In this document: positions 57,040 to 64,000 of the stretch, piece by piece | Position numbering within the stretch: position 1 is the stretch's first letter | How the letters are laid out: the number at the start of each line of letters is the position of its first letter | Source of the DNA: Bifidobacterium saguini DSM 23967 | GTDB taxonomy: Bacteria > Actinomycetota > Actinomycetes > Actinomycetales > Bifidobacteriaceae | DNA: 64,000 bases | Assembly: GCF_000741715.1 (NCBI RefSeq) | Contig: NZ_JGZN01000013.1 | Coordinates: forward strand, 124,001 to 188,000 | Direction: 5' to 3' | Notes under the pieces: model-generated | What the model was told of the DNA's origin: nothing | The model's input: only the letters and a program-made list of their open reading frames with translations | Databases searched by the model: none | Made by a program: the position numbers and the translations under genes

Positions 57040-58557
57040 TCAGTGACGGTTGTCAAGACGGTGGTACATCTCGGACAGCTGCAGTTCCTTCTCGAACTGA
57101 CGAGCGGTGGTCTTGTCGTCGATGACGGCGAGCTCAACGCCGGCGATGCGGGCGAAGTCTTCCCAAGCCTCGCGGCCAACGGAGGTGGTCATGCAGGTGT
57201 GGTGGGAACCACCGGCGGTGATCCAGCACTGGACGGCGGTCTTCAGGTCAGGCTGCGGCTTCCAGACGGCGCGGGCGCACGGCAGTTCCTTGAGGGAGCC
57301 CTGCGGCTCGACGACGTCGACGACGTCCATGAGCAGGCGGAAGCGTTCGCGCTCGTCGGCCATAGAGACGACGACTGCGTCCTTCTTCGGAGCGCCGGAG
57401 AAGACCAGGCGAACCGGGTCGGCCTTGCCGCCGATGCCCAGCGGGTGAATCTCCAGCTTCGGCTTGGCGATGGTGCCGATGGCTGGGGAGACCTCGAGCA
57501 TGTGGGAGCCCATGTCGAGTTCGTTGCCAGCGGTGAAGTTGTAGGAGTAGTCCTCCATCAGGGAGGCGCCACCCTCGAGGCCGTAGCCCATCACAGCGCC
57601 GATGCGGACGAGGACAGCGGTCTTCCAGTCGCCTTCAGCGGAGAAGCCCCAGCCGTACTCGGACGGGAAGCGCTGTGGGCCAACGCCCGGCAGCTGCGGC
57701 AGAGCGCCGAGGTCTTCGAAGTTGTCGACGCCTGCGGTGCAGCCGTTGGCACGCATCATGTTGACCATAGCAGCCTCTTCCTTGGCTGCGATGAACAGGG
57801 AGTCGTACTTGGCGTCCAGCAGAGCCGGGTCAACGTCGTACTTGGCCTTGTAGTCCTCGATGATTTCCTTGACCTGGTCGTCCTTGACGGCATCGTATGC
57901 GGCGACGAGCTCGTTGACGGCCCAGGTGTTGATGGAAGCGCCGAACACGCGCTCGGCTTCGGTCTTGTCGCCTTCGGTGACAGCAACATTACGCATGTTG
58001 TCGCCCCAGCGCATGACCTTCATGTTGTTGGAGGCGTCCCAGCCGGCGCAAGCGCGAGCCCAGGTGCCGACCTTCTCGGCGACTTCCGGATCAGTGTAGT
58101 GGCCGACGACGATCTTGCGCGGAATGCCAAGGCGGGAAACGATGTAACCGAACTCACGGTCGCCGTGTGCGGCCTGGTTCAGGTTCATGAAGTCCATGTC
58201 GATGGTCTCCCACGGAATCTCCTTGTGGTGCTGGGTGGCCAGCTGCAGCAGCGGCTTGGTCAGCACTTCGAGGCCGCGGATCCACATCTTGGCCGGGGAG
58301 AAGGTGTGACACCAGGTGATGACGCCGATGACGTTCGGGTTGGCGGAGGCTTCAACCATGAACTGCTTGACGCCGTCGGAGGACTTCAGGGTCGGCTTCA
58401 GAACGATCTTGGCCGGGATCTTGCCGGTCTTGTTCAGGTAGTCGACCATTTCGGCGGAGTGCTCAGCGACCTGACGCAGAGCTTCCTCGCCGTACAGGTC
58501 CTGGGAACCGACGCCGAACCAGATTTCCTTGCCCTCAAAGGGGTTTTCCATTGCCAT
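57040..58557 (-). CDS. araA: L-arabinose isomerase
   Basis: Converts L-arabinose to L-ribulose. The 505-residue length and motifs are typical: EIWFGVGSQDLYGEEAL at the start, CHTFSPAKMWI near residue 80, DNMRNVAVTEGDKTEAE, and GGSHHTCMTTSVG near the end. Conserved metal-binding Glu and His are expected in these segments. AAAGGAG precedes ATG 58557. It is the last gene of the leftward araB-araD-araA operon and is flanked on both sides by the structured repeat. Confidence 0.97.
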   Translation of the reverse strand: MAMENPFEGKEIWFGVGSQDLYGEEALRQVAEHSAEMVDYLNKTGKIPAKIVLKPTLKSSDGVKQFMVEASANPNVIGVITWCHTFSPAKMWIRGLEVLTKPLLQLATQHHKEIPWETIDMDFMNLNQAAHGDREFGYIVSRLGIPRKIVVGHYTDPEVAEKVGTWARACAGWDASNNMKVMRWGDNMRNVAVTEGDKTEAERVFGASINTWAVNELVAAYDAVKDDQVKEIIEDYKAKYDVDPALLDAKYDSLFIAAKEEAAMVNMMRANGCTAGVDNFEDLGALPQLPGVGPQRFPSEYGWGFSAEGDWKTAVLVRIGAVMGYGLEGGASLMEDYSYNFTAGNELDMGSHMLEVSPAIGTIAKPKLEIHPLGIGGKADPVRLVFSGAPKKDAVVVSMADERERFRLLMDVVDVVEPQGSLKELPCARAVWKPQPDLKTAVQCWITAGGSHHTCMTTSVGREAWEDFARIAGVELAVIDDKTTARQFEKELQLSEMYHRLDNRH

Positions 58558-58629
58558 AGTGGCTCCTTTTATTTACTTCGTTGTGTGGAGTGTTTAAAAA
58601 TCAGTGCTGGAAGCACTGGGCTGGCGTGT

Positions 58630-58697
58630 GTGTCCGCAAGGCGCACCGAGGGAAGGCGTACGAAGGTACGTCGACCGAGGAGCAACGCCGCGGACAC
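58630..58697 (-). repeat. Structured repeat B, just 3' of araD
   Basis: A 68-nt element closed by GTGTCCGC / GCGGACAC with the same inner hairpin CGTAC-GAAG-GTACG. It begins 9 nt after the araD stop and lies between araD and araA on the transcript. Confidence 0.85.
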
Positions 58698-58706
58698 TCC
58701 GCCAGA

Positions 58707-59399
58707 TCAGTGCTGACCGTAGACGTTCTGGTAGCGGTCGTTAAGCTTATCGATATCGGCCTGGTCGATCTCGATGATGTCGCCGAGCTGCTTGGCGGCC
58801 CACATGGTGTGAGCGACTTCCTCGGTCATGGCAGCGGCCTTGACAGCGCCTTCTGCATCCTTGCCGATGGTGAAGGGGCCGTGGTTCTGCATGAGGACAG
58901 CCGGGGACTTCGGGTACTTCTTGAGGGTTTCGACAACACCCTTGCCGATGGCCTCAGAGCCGATGAGACGGAACGGACCAACTGGGACCGGGCCACCGAA
59001 CTCGTCGCCCATCATGGTCAGGCCGCAAGGAATGTTCTGACCGGTAGCAGCCCATGCGGTGGCGTAGGTGGAGTGGGTGTGCACAACACCATAGACGTCA
59101 GGCATGTTGCGGTAGATGTAGGCGTGGGAAGCGGTGTCGGAAGACGGAGCTTCGGTGCCATCGACAACATTGCCGTCAAGATCAACGACGACCATTGAGT
59201 TCGGGGTCAGGTTCTCGTAGCGAACGCCGGAGGGCTTGATGACGAACAGGTCGGCGGTGTGCAGGCGCTGGGAGACGTTGCCTGCGGTCCAGACGACCAG
59301 GTTCCACTTGATCAGCTGCTGGTGCAGGTTGGAGACGACCTCACGAACCTGCTTGACCTCGGCGCGAACCTCGGGGCCGTAATCAGCCAAAGTTGCCAT
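58707..59399 (-). CDS. araD: L-ribulose-5-phosphate 4-epimerase
   Basis: Zinc enzyme converting L-ribulose-5-phosphate to D-xylulose-5-phosphate, which feeds the bifid shunt. The class II aldolase fold shows NLVVWTAGNVSQR near its start (split here as WNLVVWTAGN), IKPSGVRYENL, and zinc ligands in GVVHTHSTYATAWAATG near residue 97. A further His lies in LMQNHGPFTIG. ATG 59399 (MATLADYGPEV) follows AAAGGAAAA; the frame upstream overlaps araB and is not coding. 230 residues is the usual length. Confidence 0.97.
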   Translation of the reverse strand: MATLADYGPEVRAEVKQVREVVSNLHQQLIKWNLVVWTAGNVSQRLHTADLFVIKPSGVRYENLTPNSMVVVDLDGNVVDGTEAPSSDTASHAYIYRNMPDVYGVVHTHSTYATAWAATGQNIPCGLTMMGDEFGGPVPVGPFRLIGSEAIGKGVVETLKKYPKSPAVLMQNHGPFTIGKDAEGAVKAAAMTEEVAHTMWAAKQLGDIIEIDQADIDKLNDRYQNVYGQH

Positions 59400-59440
59400 T
59401 GTTGGTTTTCCTTTCCACTTAGTTGGAAGCTTGCTAAAAC

Positions 59441-61087
59441 TTACTTGTCTTCGAGGTTGATGGACTCGATGGCGGTGTGCTCGATCGGCAGGCCCTTGGA
59501 GAAGCGGGCGAAGAAGTCTTCGAAGCCGATGACGTCGGAGGCCACAGGGGTCTCGGTAACGGACTGGGCATCCTTGAAGACGCAACCGTCGAGGTAGTCG
59601 GCCAGGTTGGAGTGGTCTTCGTTGGTGTTCCACAGGTAGTTGGCGAGCACTGCCATGCCCCATGCGCCGCCTTCCGCAGCGGTGGACATGACCTTGATCG
59701 GGGTGTTGAAGGCGGCGGCCAGAATCTTCTGGGCGACCTTCGGGGTAGCGAAGATGCCACCGTGGCCCACGAGGGAGTCGATTTGCACATGCTCCTGCTT
59801 GGTCATTACATCCATACCGATCTTGACCGGGGAGAATGCGGAGAAGAGCTGCGCGCGCATGAAGTTGCCGAGAGTCATGTGAGCCTCAGGGCTGCGGGCG
59901 AACAGCGGGCGGCCTTCGGGCAGGCCGGCCAGGAATTCGCCGGAGCGGAACGGGTAGTTCAACAGGCCGCCGCAGTTGGCGTCGACATCGTCGGCGATGG
60001 CTGCACGGAACAGGGTGCCGTACAGGGTGCCGGCATCGACCGGCTGGCCGATGGCCTTGGCGAATTCGCCGAACAGGCCGACCCAAGCGTTCAAATCGGA
60101 GGTGAAGTTGTTGGCGTGGCTCATACCAGCCAGATCGCCGGCCGGGGTGGTGACCAGGTCGACTTCCGGGTGCAGGGCCTTGAGCTTGTGCTCGAGCACG
60201 ACCATAGCGAAGATGGAGGTGCCGGCAGAGACGTTACCGGTGCGCACGCGCACGGAGTTGGTGGCCACCATACCGGTGCCAGCGTCACCTTCCGGAGGTG
60301 CGAGCACAATGCCGGGCTTCAGAGTGCCGGACGGGTCGAGCAGCTTGGCGCCTTCCTCGGTCAGCTCACCGGCCGGAGTGCCGGCGACGAGCGGGGTCGG
60401 CAGCAGGCTCTCCAGCTTCCAAGGCTGAGCGGCAACCTCGGGCAGGGCGTCGAACTTCTCGATGAATTCGGTTTCGTAGGTGTGGGTGGTCGGGTCGATC
60501 GGGAACATGCCTGAGGCATCGCCAACGCCGAGCACCTTCTTGCCGGTGAGCTTCCAGTGCACATAGCCGGCCAGAGTGGTGAAGTATGCAACCTTGGAGA
60601 CGTGCTCTTCCTTGTTGAGCACAGCTTGGTAAAGGTGAGCGATAGACCAGCGTTCAGGAATGTTGTACTGGAACAGCTCGGAGAGCTTCTGGTGAGCTTC
60701 GGAAGTGTTGGTGTTCTGCCAGGTGCGGAACGGGACGAGCAGCTCGCCGTTCTCGTCGAAGGCGAGGTAGCCGTGCATCATGGCGGAGAAGCCGATGTGG
60801 CCGATGTGGGTGAGCTTTTCGCCATATGCGGTCTCAACATCGTTGGCCATAGAAGCGTAGGCGTGCTGCAGTCCGCCCCAGATTTCCTCTGTGGAGTAGC
60901 TCCACAGGCCATCCTCGAGGTGGGATGCCCAGCTGTAGTCGCCGGAAGCGATGGTGTGGAAGGTGTCGTCGATCAGAACGGCCTTGATTCGGGTGGAGCC
61001 GAATTCAATGCCCAGCGTGGTTTTGCCCGCGCGAATCTTCTCGGCGATGTTAGCGACCTGCTCGGCCGCGTTGTCGATAACTGCCAT
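59441..61087 (-). CDS. araB: L-ribulokinase (FGGY kinase)
   Basis: Phosphorylates L-ribulose. A 548-residue FGGY-family kinase with GIEFGSTRIKAVLIDD near residue 25 (phosphate-1 region), GFSAMMHGYLAF, and a C-terminal AEGGAWGMAVLANYLW adenosine-binding segment. The araB role is assigned by operon with araD and araA; the sequence belongs to the non-enteric ribulokinase subgroup, so xylulokinase-like activity is a weaker alternative. It heads the operon, and a LacI-type site lies 56 nt upstream. Confidence 0.93.
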   Translation of the reverse strand: MAVIDNAAEQVANIAEKIRAGKTTLGIEFGSTRIKAVLIDDTFHTIASGDYSWASHLEDGLWSYSTEEIWGGLQHAYASMANDVETAYGEKLTHIGHIGFSAMMHGYLAFDENGELLVPFRTWQNTNTSEAHQKLSELFQYNIPERWSIAHLYQAVLNKEEHVSKVAYFTTLAGYVHWKLTGKKVLGVGDASGMFPIDPTTHTYETEFIEKFDALPEVAAQPWKLESLLPTPLVAGTPAGELTEEGAKLLDPSGTLKPGIVLAPPEGDAGTGMVATNSVRVRTGNVSAGTSIFAMVVLEHKLKALHPEVDLVTTPAGDLAGMSHANNFTSDLNAWVGLFGEFAKAIGQPVDAGTLYGTLFRAAIADDVDANCGGLLNYPFRSGEFLAGLPEGRPLFARSPEAHMTLGNFMRAQLFSAFSPVKIGMDVMTKQEHVQIDSLVGHGGIFATPKVAQKILAAAFNTPIKVMSTAAEGGAWGMAVLANYLWNTNEDHSNLADYLDGCVFKDAQSVTETPVASDVIGFEDFFARFSKGLPIEHTAIESINLEDK

Positions 61088-61142
61088 ATCTATCCTTACC
61101 CTGTGGAGCGCCGGGGTTTGCTCCCCTTCTTTGGGGCACTTC

Positions 61143-61156
61143 TGTTAGCGCTCACA
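61143..61156. promoter_or_regulatory. LacI-type operator before araB
   Basis: TGTTAGCGCTCACA, a near-perfect 14-bp palindrome 56 nt before the araB start; it reads TGTGAGCGCTAACA on the coding strand. Confidence 0.75.
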
Positions 61157-61279
61157 ATTTCCGAAAATTATTGTACCTATAACCGAGGTTCGACACAACT
61201 TATAGCGTTATTTCGTTTATAACGAATCGATAACAGCAAGTGAATCGCTTATTGACGCAACGGCACCTCTTATTAACTA

Positions 61280-61323
61280 CCCCTCAGTCGGCTTTTCCAC
61301 CAGCTCCCCTAACAAGGGGAGCC
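61280..61323. repeat. Intergenic repeat family copy
   Basis: ACCCCTCAGTCGGCTTTTCC followed by ACCAGCTCCCCTAACAAGGGGAGC. It has the same plan as the copy at 25567-25616 in the opposite orientation. Confidence 0.75.
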
Positions 61324-61342
61324 ACGAAATAACAGCCGATAT

Positions 61343-62458
61343 TTATCTGCGCGGGGCGGGACCCAGCGAGCTGCGGCTCATCACCTTGGCCGGAATCAAC
61401 CCCACGCTGTGCTGATTAGTAAGGAACACAGGCTCGGAGCCTTCCCCCAAAAGACGCAATGTTTCACGCATGGCTGCGCCACCCAACGCCTCAAAATCAG
61501 GGCGCACGGTGGTCAGTGGCGGATACAGGTTATCCATGCCAGGCATATCGTCGAAGCCTACAACGCTGATATCCTGCGGAATCCTGATCTTATGCTCATG
61601 CAGAGAACGAATAATGCCGACTGCCTGGCTGTCGTTCGCAGCCACTACCGCCGTGGGCAGCGGCGCACCTTTAACACCATATTCGTCAAGCAAGTGGTTC
61701 ATCTGCGCATAGGATTCATCGGAATTCCAGGTATGGCAACGCACTATCTGCGAATCGATGGAGTGCATGGCCGAAAGTTTGCGCCATGCGTCCAGACGCG
61801 TATGTGCGTCACGCCATTCGTTCGGACCAGCGAAATACAGCGCGGATTTATGGCCATATTCGCTCATCAGCCTCACCACTTTGGCCATCACATCCCACTG
61901 ATCAACACCAACCAGCGCAGTGCGTCGCTTATTATCCGCGGAAATCAGGCTCAAGCCCTCGCGCACGGTCATCTGACCGTGAGTAGAGGTCACGATAACG
62001 CGAGGCTGGTTGACTTTGGCTCGGCAGGCCGCCGCGAACATCACATCAGTCGGCGTGAGGAAAATAAAAGCATCCACGTTCTGTTCGATGAATGTATCGC
62101 ACAGGTTATCGAATTCAGCCTGCGTGCATAGCGCCTCGTGCACCATCATGACGCTCATGAATAGCCCGTGCTCGCGCGCGATGGATTCAATGGACGCGAT
62201 GGCGGAAATAGGGCCGAAGAACTTCATACCGCCTGCAATCAGGCCGATGGTGCGCGAACGGTGGGAGGCCAATGCGCGCGCGGAATTGGATGGACGGTAA
62301 CCCAGCTGATTGACTGCGGCCTGAACCTTGGCACGGGTGGCATCGGAAACGTCCGGAGAATTGTTGATTACGCGGGAAACGGTCTGATGACTTACTCCGG
62401 CAAGTTTGGCCACCTCGAACATGGACGGACGCTTGCTTGGTTTGCGGCTGTTCACCAT
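61343..62458 (-). CDS. LacI-family transcriptional regulator of arabinose genes
   Basis: A 371-residue repressor. The N-terminal helix-turn-helix is MFEVAKLAGVSHQTVSRVIN and the hinge is near residue 60. A periplasmic-binding-like effector domain includes VVGFDDMPGMDNLYPPLTTV, typical of LacI/GalR. ATG 62458 (MVNSRKPSKRPSM) follows AGGTGG; the frame continues to 62515, so a longer start is possible. It lies upstream of araB in the same orientation with its own palindromic site. It is probably the bifidobacterial AraQ-type regulator; the effector is presumably arabinose or a derivative (inference). Confidence 0.9.
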   Translation of the reverse strand: MVNSRKPSKRPSMFEVAKLAGVSHQTVSRVINNSPDVSDATRAKVQAAVNQLGYRPSNSARALASHRSRTIGLIAGGMKFFGPISAIASIESIAREHGLFMSVMMVHEALCTQAEFDNLCDTFIEQNVDAFIFLTPTDVMFAAACRAKVNQPRVIVTSTHGQMTVREGLSLISADNKRRTALVGVDQWDVMAKVVRLMSEYGHKSALYFAGPNEWRDAHTRLDAWRKLSAMHSIDSQIVRCHTWNSDESYAQMNHLLDEYGVKGAPLPTAVVAANDSQAVGIIRSLHEHKIRIPQDISVVGFDDMPGMDNLYPPLTTVRPDFEALGGAAMRETLRLLGEGSEPVFLTNQHSVGLIPAKVMSRSSLGPAPRR

Positions 62459-62548
62459 ACCACCTGAACCTTTCCGCTCGCGACTGGCATCCATTGCACA
62501 GCCGTTGAATGGCATTGCTGGTATTGACTTTAGCGCGTTTTCATCAAG

Positions 62549-62562
62549 GAGCGTTAACGCTC
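62549..62562. promoter_or_regulatory. LacI-type operator before the LacI gene
   Basis: Perfect palindrome GAGCGTTAACGCTC about 90 nt upstream of ATG 62458; with flanks it reads TGTGAGCGTTAACG on the minus strand. It suggests autoregulation. Confidence 0.75.
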
Positions 62563-62644
62563 ACATTGCCGTGTCGCGGGGAATAATGTTCACTCCCTCT
62601 CGTTCGAAGACCACGGCTCTCATTATTCGCATACCCGCAACAAC

Positions 62645-63337
62645 TCAGGTCAGATGCCAGCTGATGCGATGCAGCGGAGTCGGGCCTTGGGCGGCAATGG
62701 CTGCACGGTGAGCCGAAGAGCCATAGCCCTTGTTGTGCTCCCATTCGTATGGCGCATACTGCGGATGGCTGCGTGCAATGTCGACCATGAGCCGATCTCG
62801 AGTGACTTTGGCAATCACCGCGGCGGTAGCTACCGTGGCACAATGCTGGTCACCTTTGACTTTGGTGGTGACTGCGGCCGGAATCGGTACATCTGGCGCA
62901 TCAAAAGTGCCTAATGCTTTGGTGATGTAGTCGCTTGGACCATCGAGGATTGCGCCGACTCGCAGCGGCTGATCGGCTCTCATCCCAAGCTGCCGTTCGG
63001 CTTGGGTAAGCGCACGCAGGGCAGCAATGCCAAGCGCATAGGAGATGCCCCAGTCGTCGATTTCAGTATTGCTGGCCTGGCCCACCGCCCAGGCGGCGCT
63101 CCAGTTACACAGTTCGTCGTAGATGGCTTCGCGGCGATGTTCGGTGAGCATTTTGGAATCGGCTACGCCTGCGGGAACATCGAGGGTGTTCAAATCGCGC
63201 GCCCAAATCGCAGCGCAGCCAACCATTACCGGCCCGGCGAGCGCTCCGCGCCCGACTTCATCGAAGCCAACGATCAAGTCATAGCCTTGGGAGGCAAGGC
63301 TTTGTTCAAGTTCCAGTGTTGGCGTGATTTTCGGCAT
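62645..63337 (-). CDS. rnhB: Ribonuclease HII
   Basis: Cleaves RNA in RNA-DNA hybrids and single ribonucleotides in DNA. The motif VGFDEVGRGALAGPV near residues 23-37 carries the catalytic Asp-Glu pair. VADSKML and later GDQHCATVATAAVIAKVTRD and YEWEHNKGYGS are also diagnostic. The 230-residue length is normal. It lies downstream of lepB in the usual lepB-rnhB order. Confidence 0.97.
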   Translation of the reverse strand: MPKITPTLELEQSLASQGYDLIVGFDEVGRGALAGPVMVGCAAIWARDLNTLDVPAGVADSKMLTEHRREAIYDELCNWSAAWAVGQASNTEIDDWGISYALGIAALRALTQAERQLGMRADQPLRVGAILDGPSDYITKALGTFDAPDVPIPAAVTTKVKGDQHCATVATAAVIAKVTRDRLMVDIARSHPQYAPYEWEHNKGYGSSAHRAAIAAQGPTPLHRISWHLT

Positions 63338-63390
63338 GCCTTACCTCCGATAAACAACTCAATGCGTTTCAAAACTTCCACCGAAGAACT

Positions 63391-63439
63391 ACCCCTCCGT
63401 CGGCTTCACCGGCACCTCCCTTGACAAGGCGAGTCAAGG
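63391..63439. repeat. Intergenic repeat family copy
   Basis: ACCCCTCCGTCGGCTTCACC followed by GGCACCTCCCTTGACAAGGCGAG between lepB and rnhB. It is degenerate in its second hairpin relative to the copy at 61280. Confidence 0.65.
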
Positions 63440-63448
63440 AAAAGGAAT

Positions 63449-64000
63449 TCAGGAAGCGGAGGAAGTGGGGTCAGGGACGTTGGCGAAGACATCGTGATGG
63501 GCATCGAGCACGCCAATGCGGTTAAGAGGCCAGTACGTCACCAGGCCGGTACCCACCACATCGGAGATGGGCACCAAGCCGTGATCTCCATCGTCTTGAT
63601 GGTAACGGGAATCGGCGGAATTAGCGCGATTGTCACCCATCACAAACACATGGCCTTCGGTCACGGTCACCGAGAATGGGAAGGCACTCGGATCCACGCC
63701 GGGGCGAATATAAGAGGATTCATTAATCGCCACACCATTGATGGTAATCGGCTGACCGGCGCCTTTGCACTCCACGGTGTCGCCAGGCAAACCAATCAGA
63801 CGTTTGATAAGGAATCCTCCGCCGAGGCCGTTACTTTGCTCGGCGCTCAACCAATTGTTCGGATCTTTGAAGACCACCACGTCGCCGCGTTGCAAATCAA
63901 AGTATTTCGGGGTGAGTTTGCTGGCCACCACTCGATCTCCGGGCACAATCGTATCCATCATGGATCGAGATGGAATTTCGTAGAATCCCACGAGGAAAAT
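63449..64000 (-). CDS. lepB: Signal peptidase I, 5' part outside window
   Basis: Membrane serine protease that removes signal peptides. The frame is open to the window edge and encodes IFLVGFYEIPSRSMMDTIVP, so the N-terminal membrane helix lies outside. The catalytic Ser is in SRSMMDT and the catalytic Lys in LIKRLIGLPGDTV. The box E motif GHVFVMGDNRANSADSR is complete. The GTG at 63991 is within this conserved region and is not the start. Confidence 0.95.
   Translation of the reverse strand: MFLVGFYEIPSRSMMDTIVPGDRVVASKLTPKYFDLQRGDVVVFKDPNNWLSAEQSNGLGGGFLIKRLIGLPGDTVECKGAGQPITINGVAINESSYIRPGVDPSAFPFSVTVTEGHVFVMGDNRANSADSRYHQDDGDHGLVPISDVVGTGLVTYWPLNRIGVLDAHHDVFANVPDPTSSAS

Noticed and set aside
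57043..58716. 557-codon open frame opposite araA
   Set aside because: Shadow of araA, with repetitive Val/Asp/Gly/Leu composition and no recognisable domain.
61343..61400. Regulator gene read as part of the araBDA operon
   Set aside because: There is a 255-nt gap with an operator and a repeat between it and araB, so separate transcription is more likely.
1..64000. CRISPR array, rRNA operon or prophage
   Set aside because: No regularly spaced repeats, no rRNA sequence and no phage structural genes were seen.

Overview
The window is from a high-GC actinobacterium, almost certainly Bifidobacterium and most probably B. longum. This rests on recognition of the gene set and synteny; no database search was run. 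It spans the replication origin. The order rpmH-dnaA-dnaN-recF-dciA(DUF721)-gyrB runs one way, and rpmH-rnpA-yidD-yidC-khpB-rsmG-parA-parB runs the other. DnaA boxes lie in three intergenic regions, and there are four 16-bp parS sites.

Layout. 1-4333: gyrB (cut by the window edge), a DciA-like gene, recF and dnaN. 4334-5086: oriC. 5087-12796: dnaA, then rightward the rpmH-to-parB cluster. 12946-15282: a small accessory insert with an AAA/DUF234 ATPase, a two-dyad operator-like site and a 5'-truncated DUF4143 gene. 15305-25556: trxB, then an actinobacterial cell-envelope cluster (Nudix, DUF6049, MurJ fused to a degenerate kinase domain) divergent from cca. 25737-33512: LytR_C protein, ispE, rsmA, a DUF348/G5/transglycosylase protein, tRNA-Thr, a membrane thioredoxin-fold protein and a Ser/Thr kinase.

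33899-41619: a membrane-anchored GH3 enzyme with permuted domain order, a LytTR response regulator, the stump of its likely partner histidine kinase cut off by an ISL3-type insertion sequence, and a sugar porter with a very long coiled-coil tail. 41628-50592: a CydDC-like fused ABC exporter and a five-gene peptide/nickel-type ABC importer whose last ATPase gene is frameshifted. 50824-56444: a second sugar porter, an acyl-CoA synthetase and a sortase-anchored vWA surface protein. 57040-62458: araB-araD-araA with a LacI-type regulator. 62645-64000: rnhB and lepB (cut by the window edge).

Three observations link genes here. A shared LacI-type motif (about TGTgaGCGyTAACr) precedes araB, the LacI gene and the sugar porter at 50824, which suggests one local arabinose regulon. 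Two near-identical 70-nt elements sit right after the araD and araA stop codons, and their closing stems differ by compensatory base changes, which points to a conserved RNA structure. An intergenic repeat family appears at 25567, 61280 and 63391, and a related stretch is translated in-frame in the linker of the CydDC-like protein.
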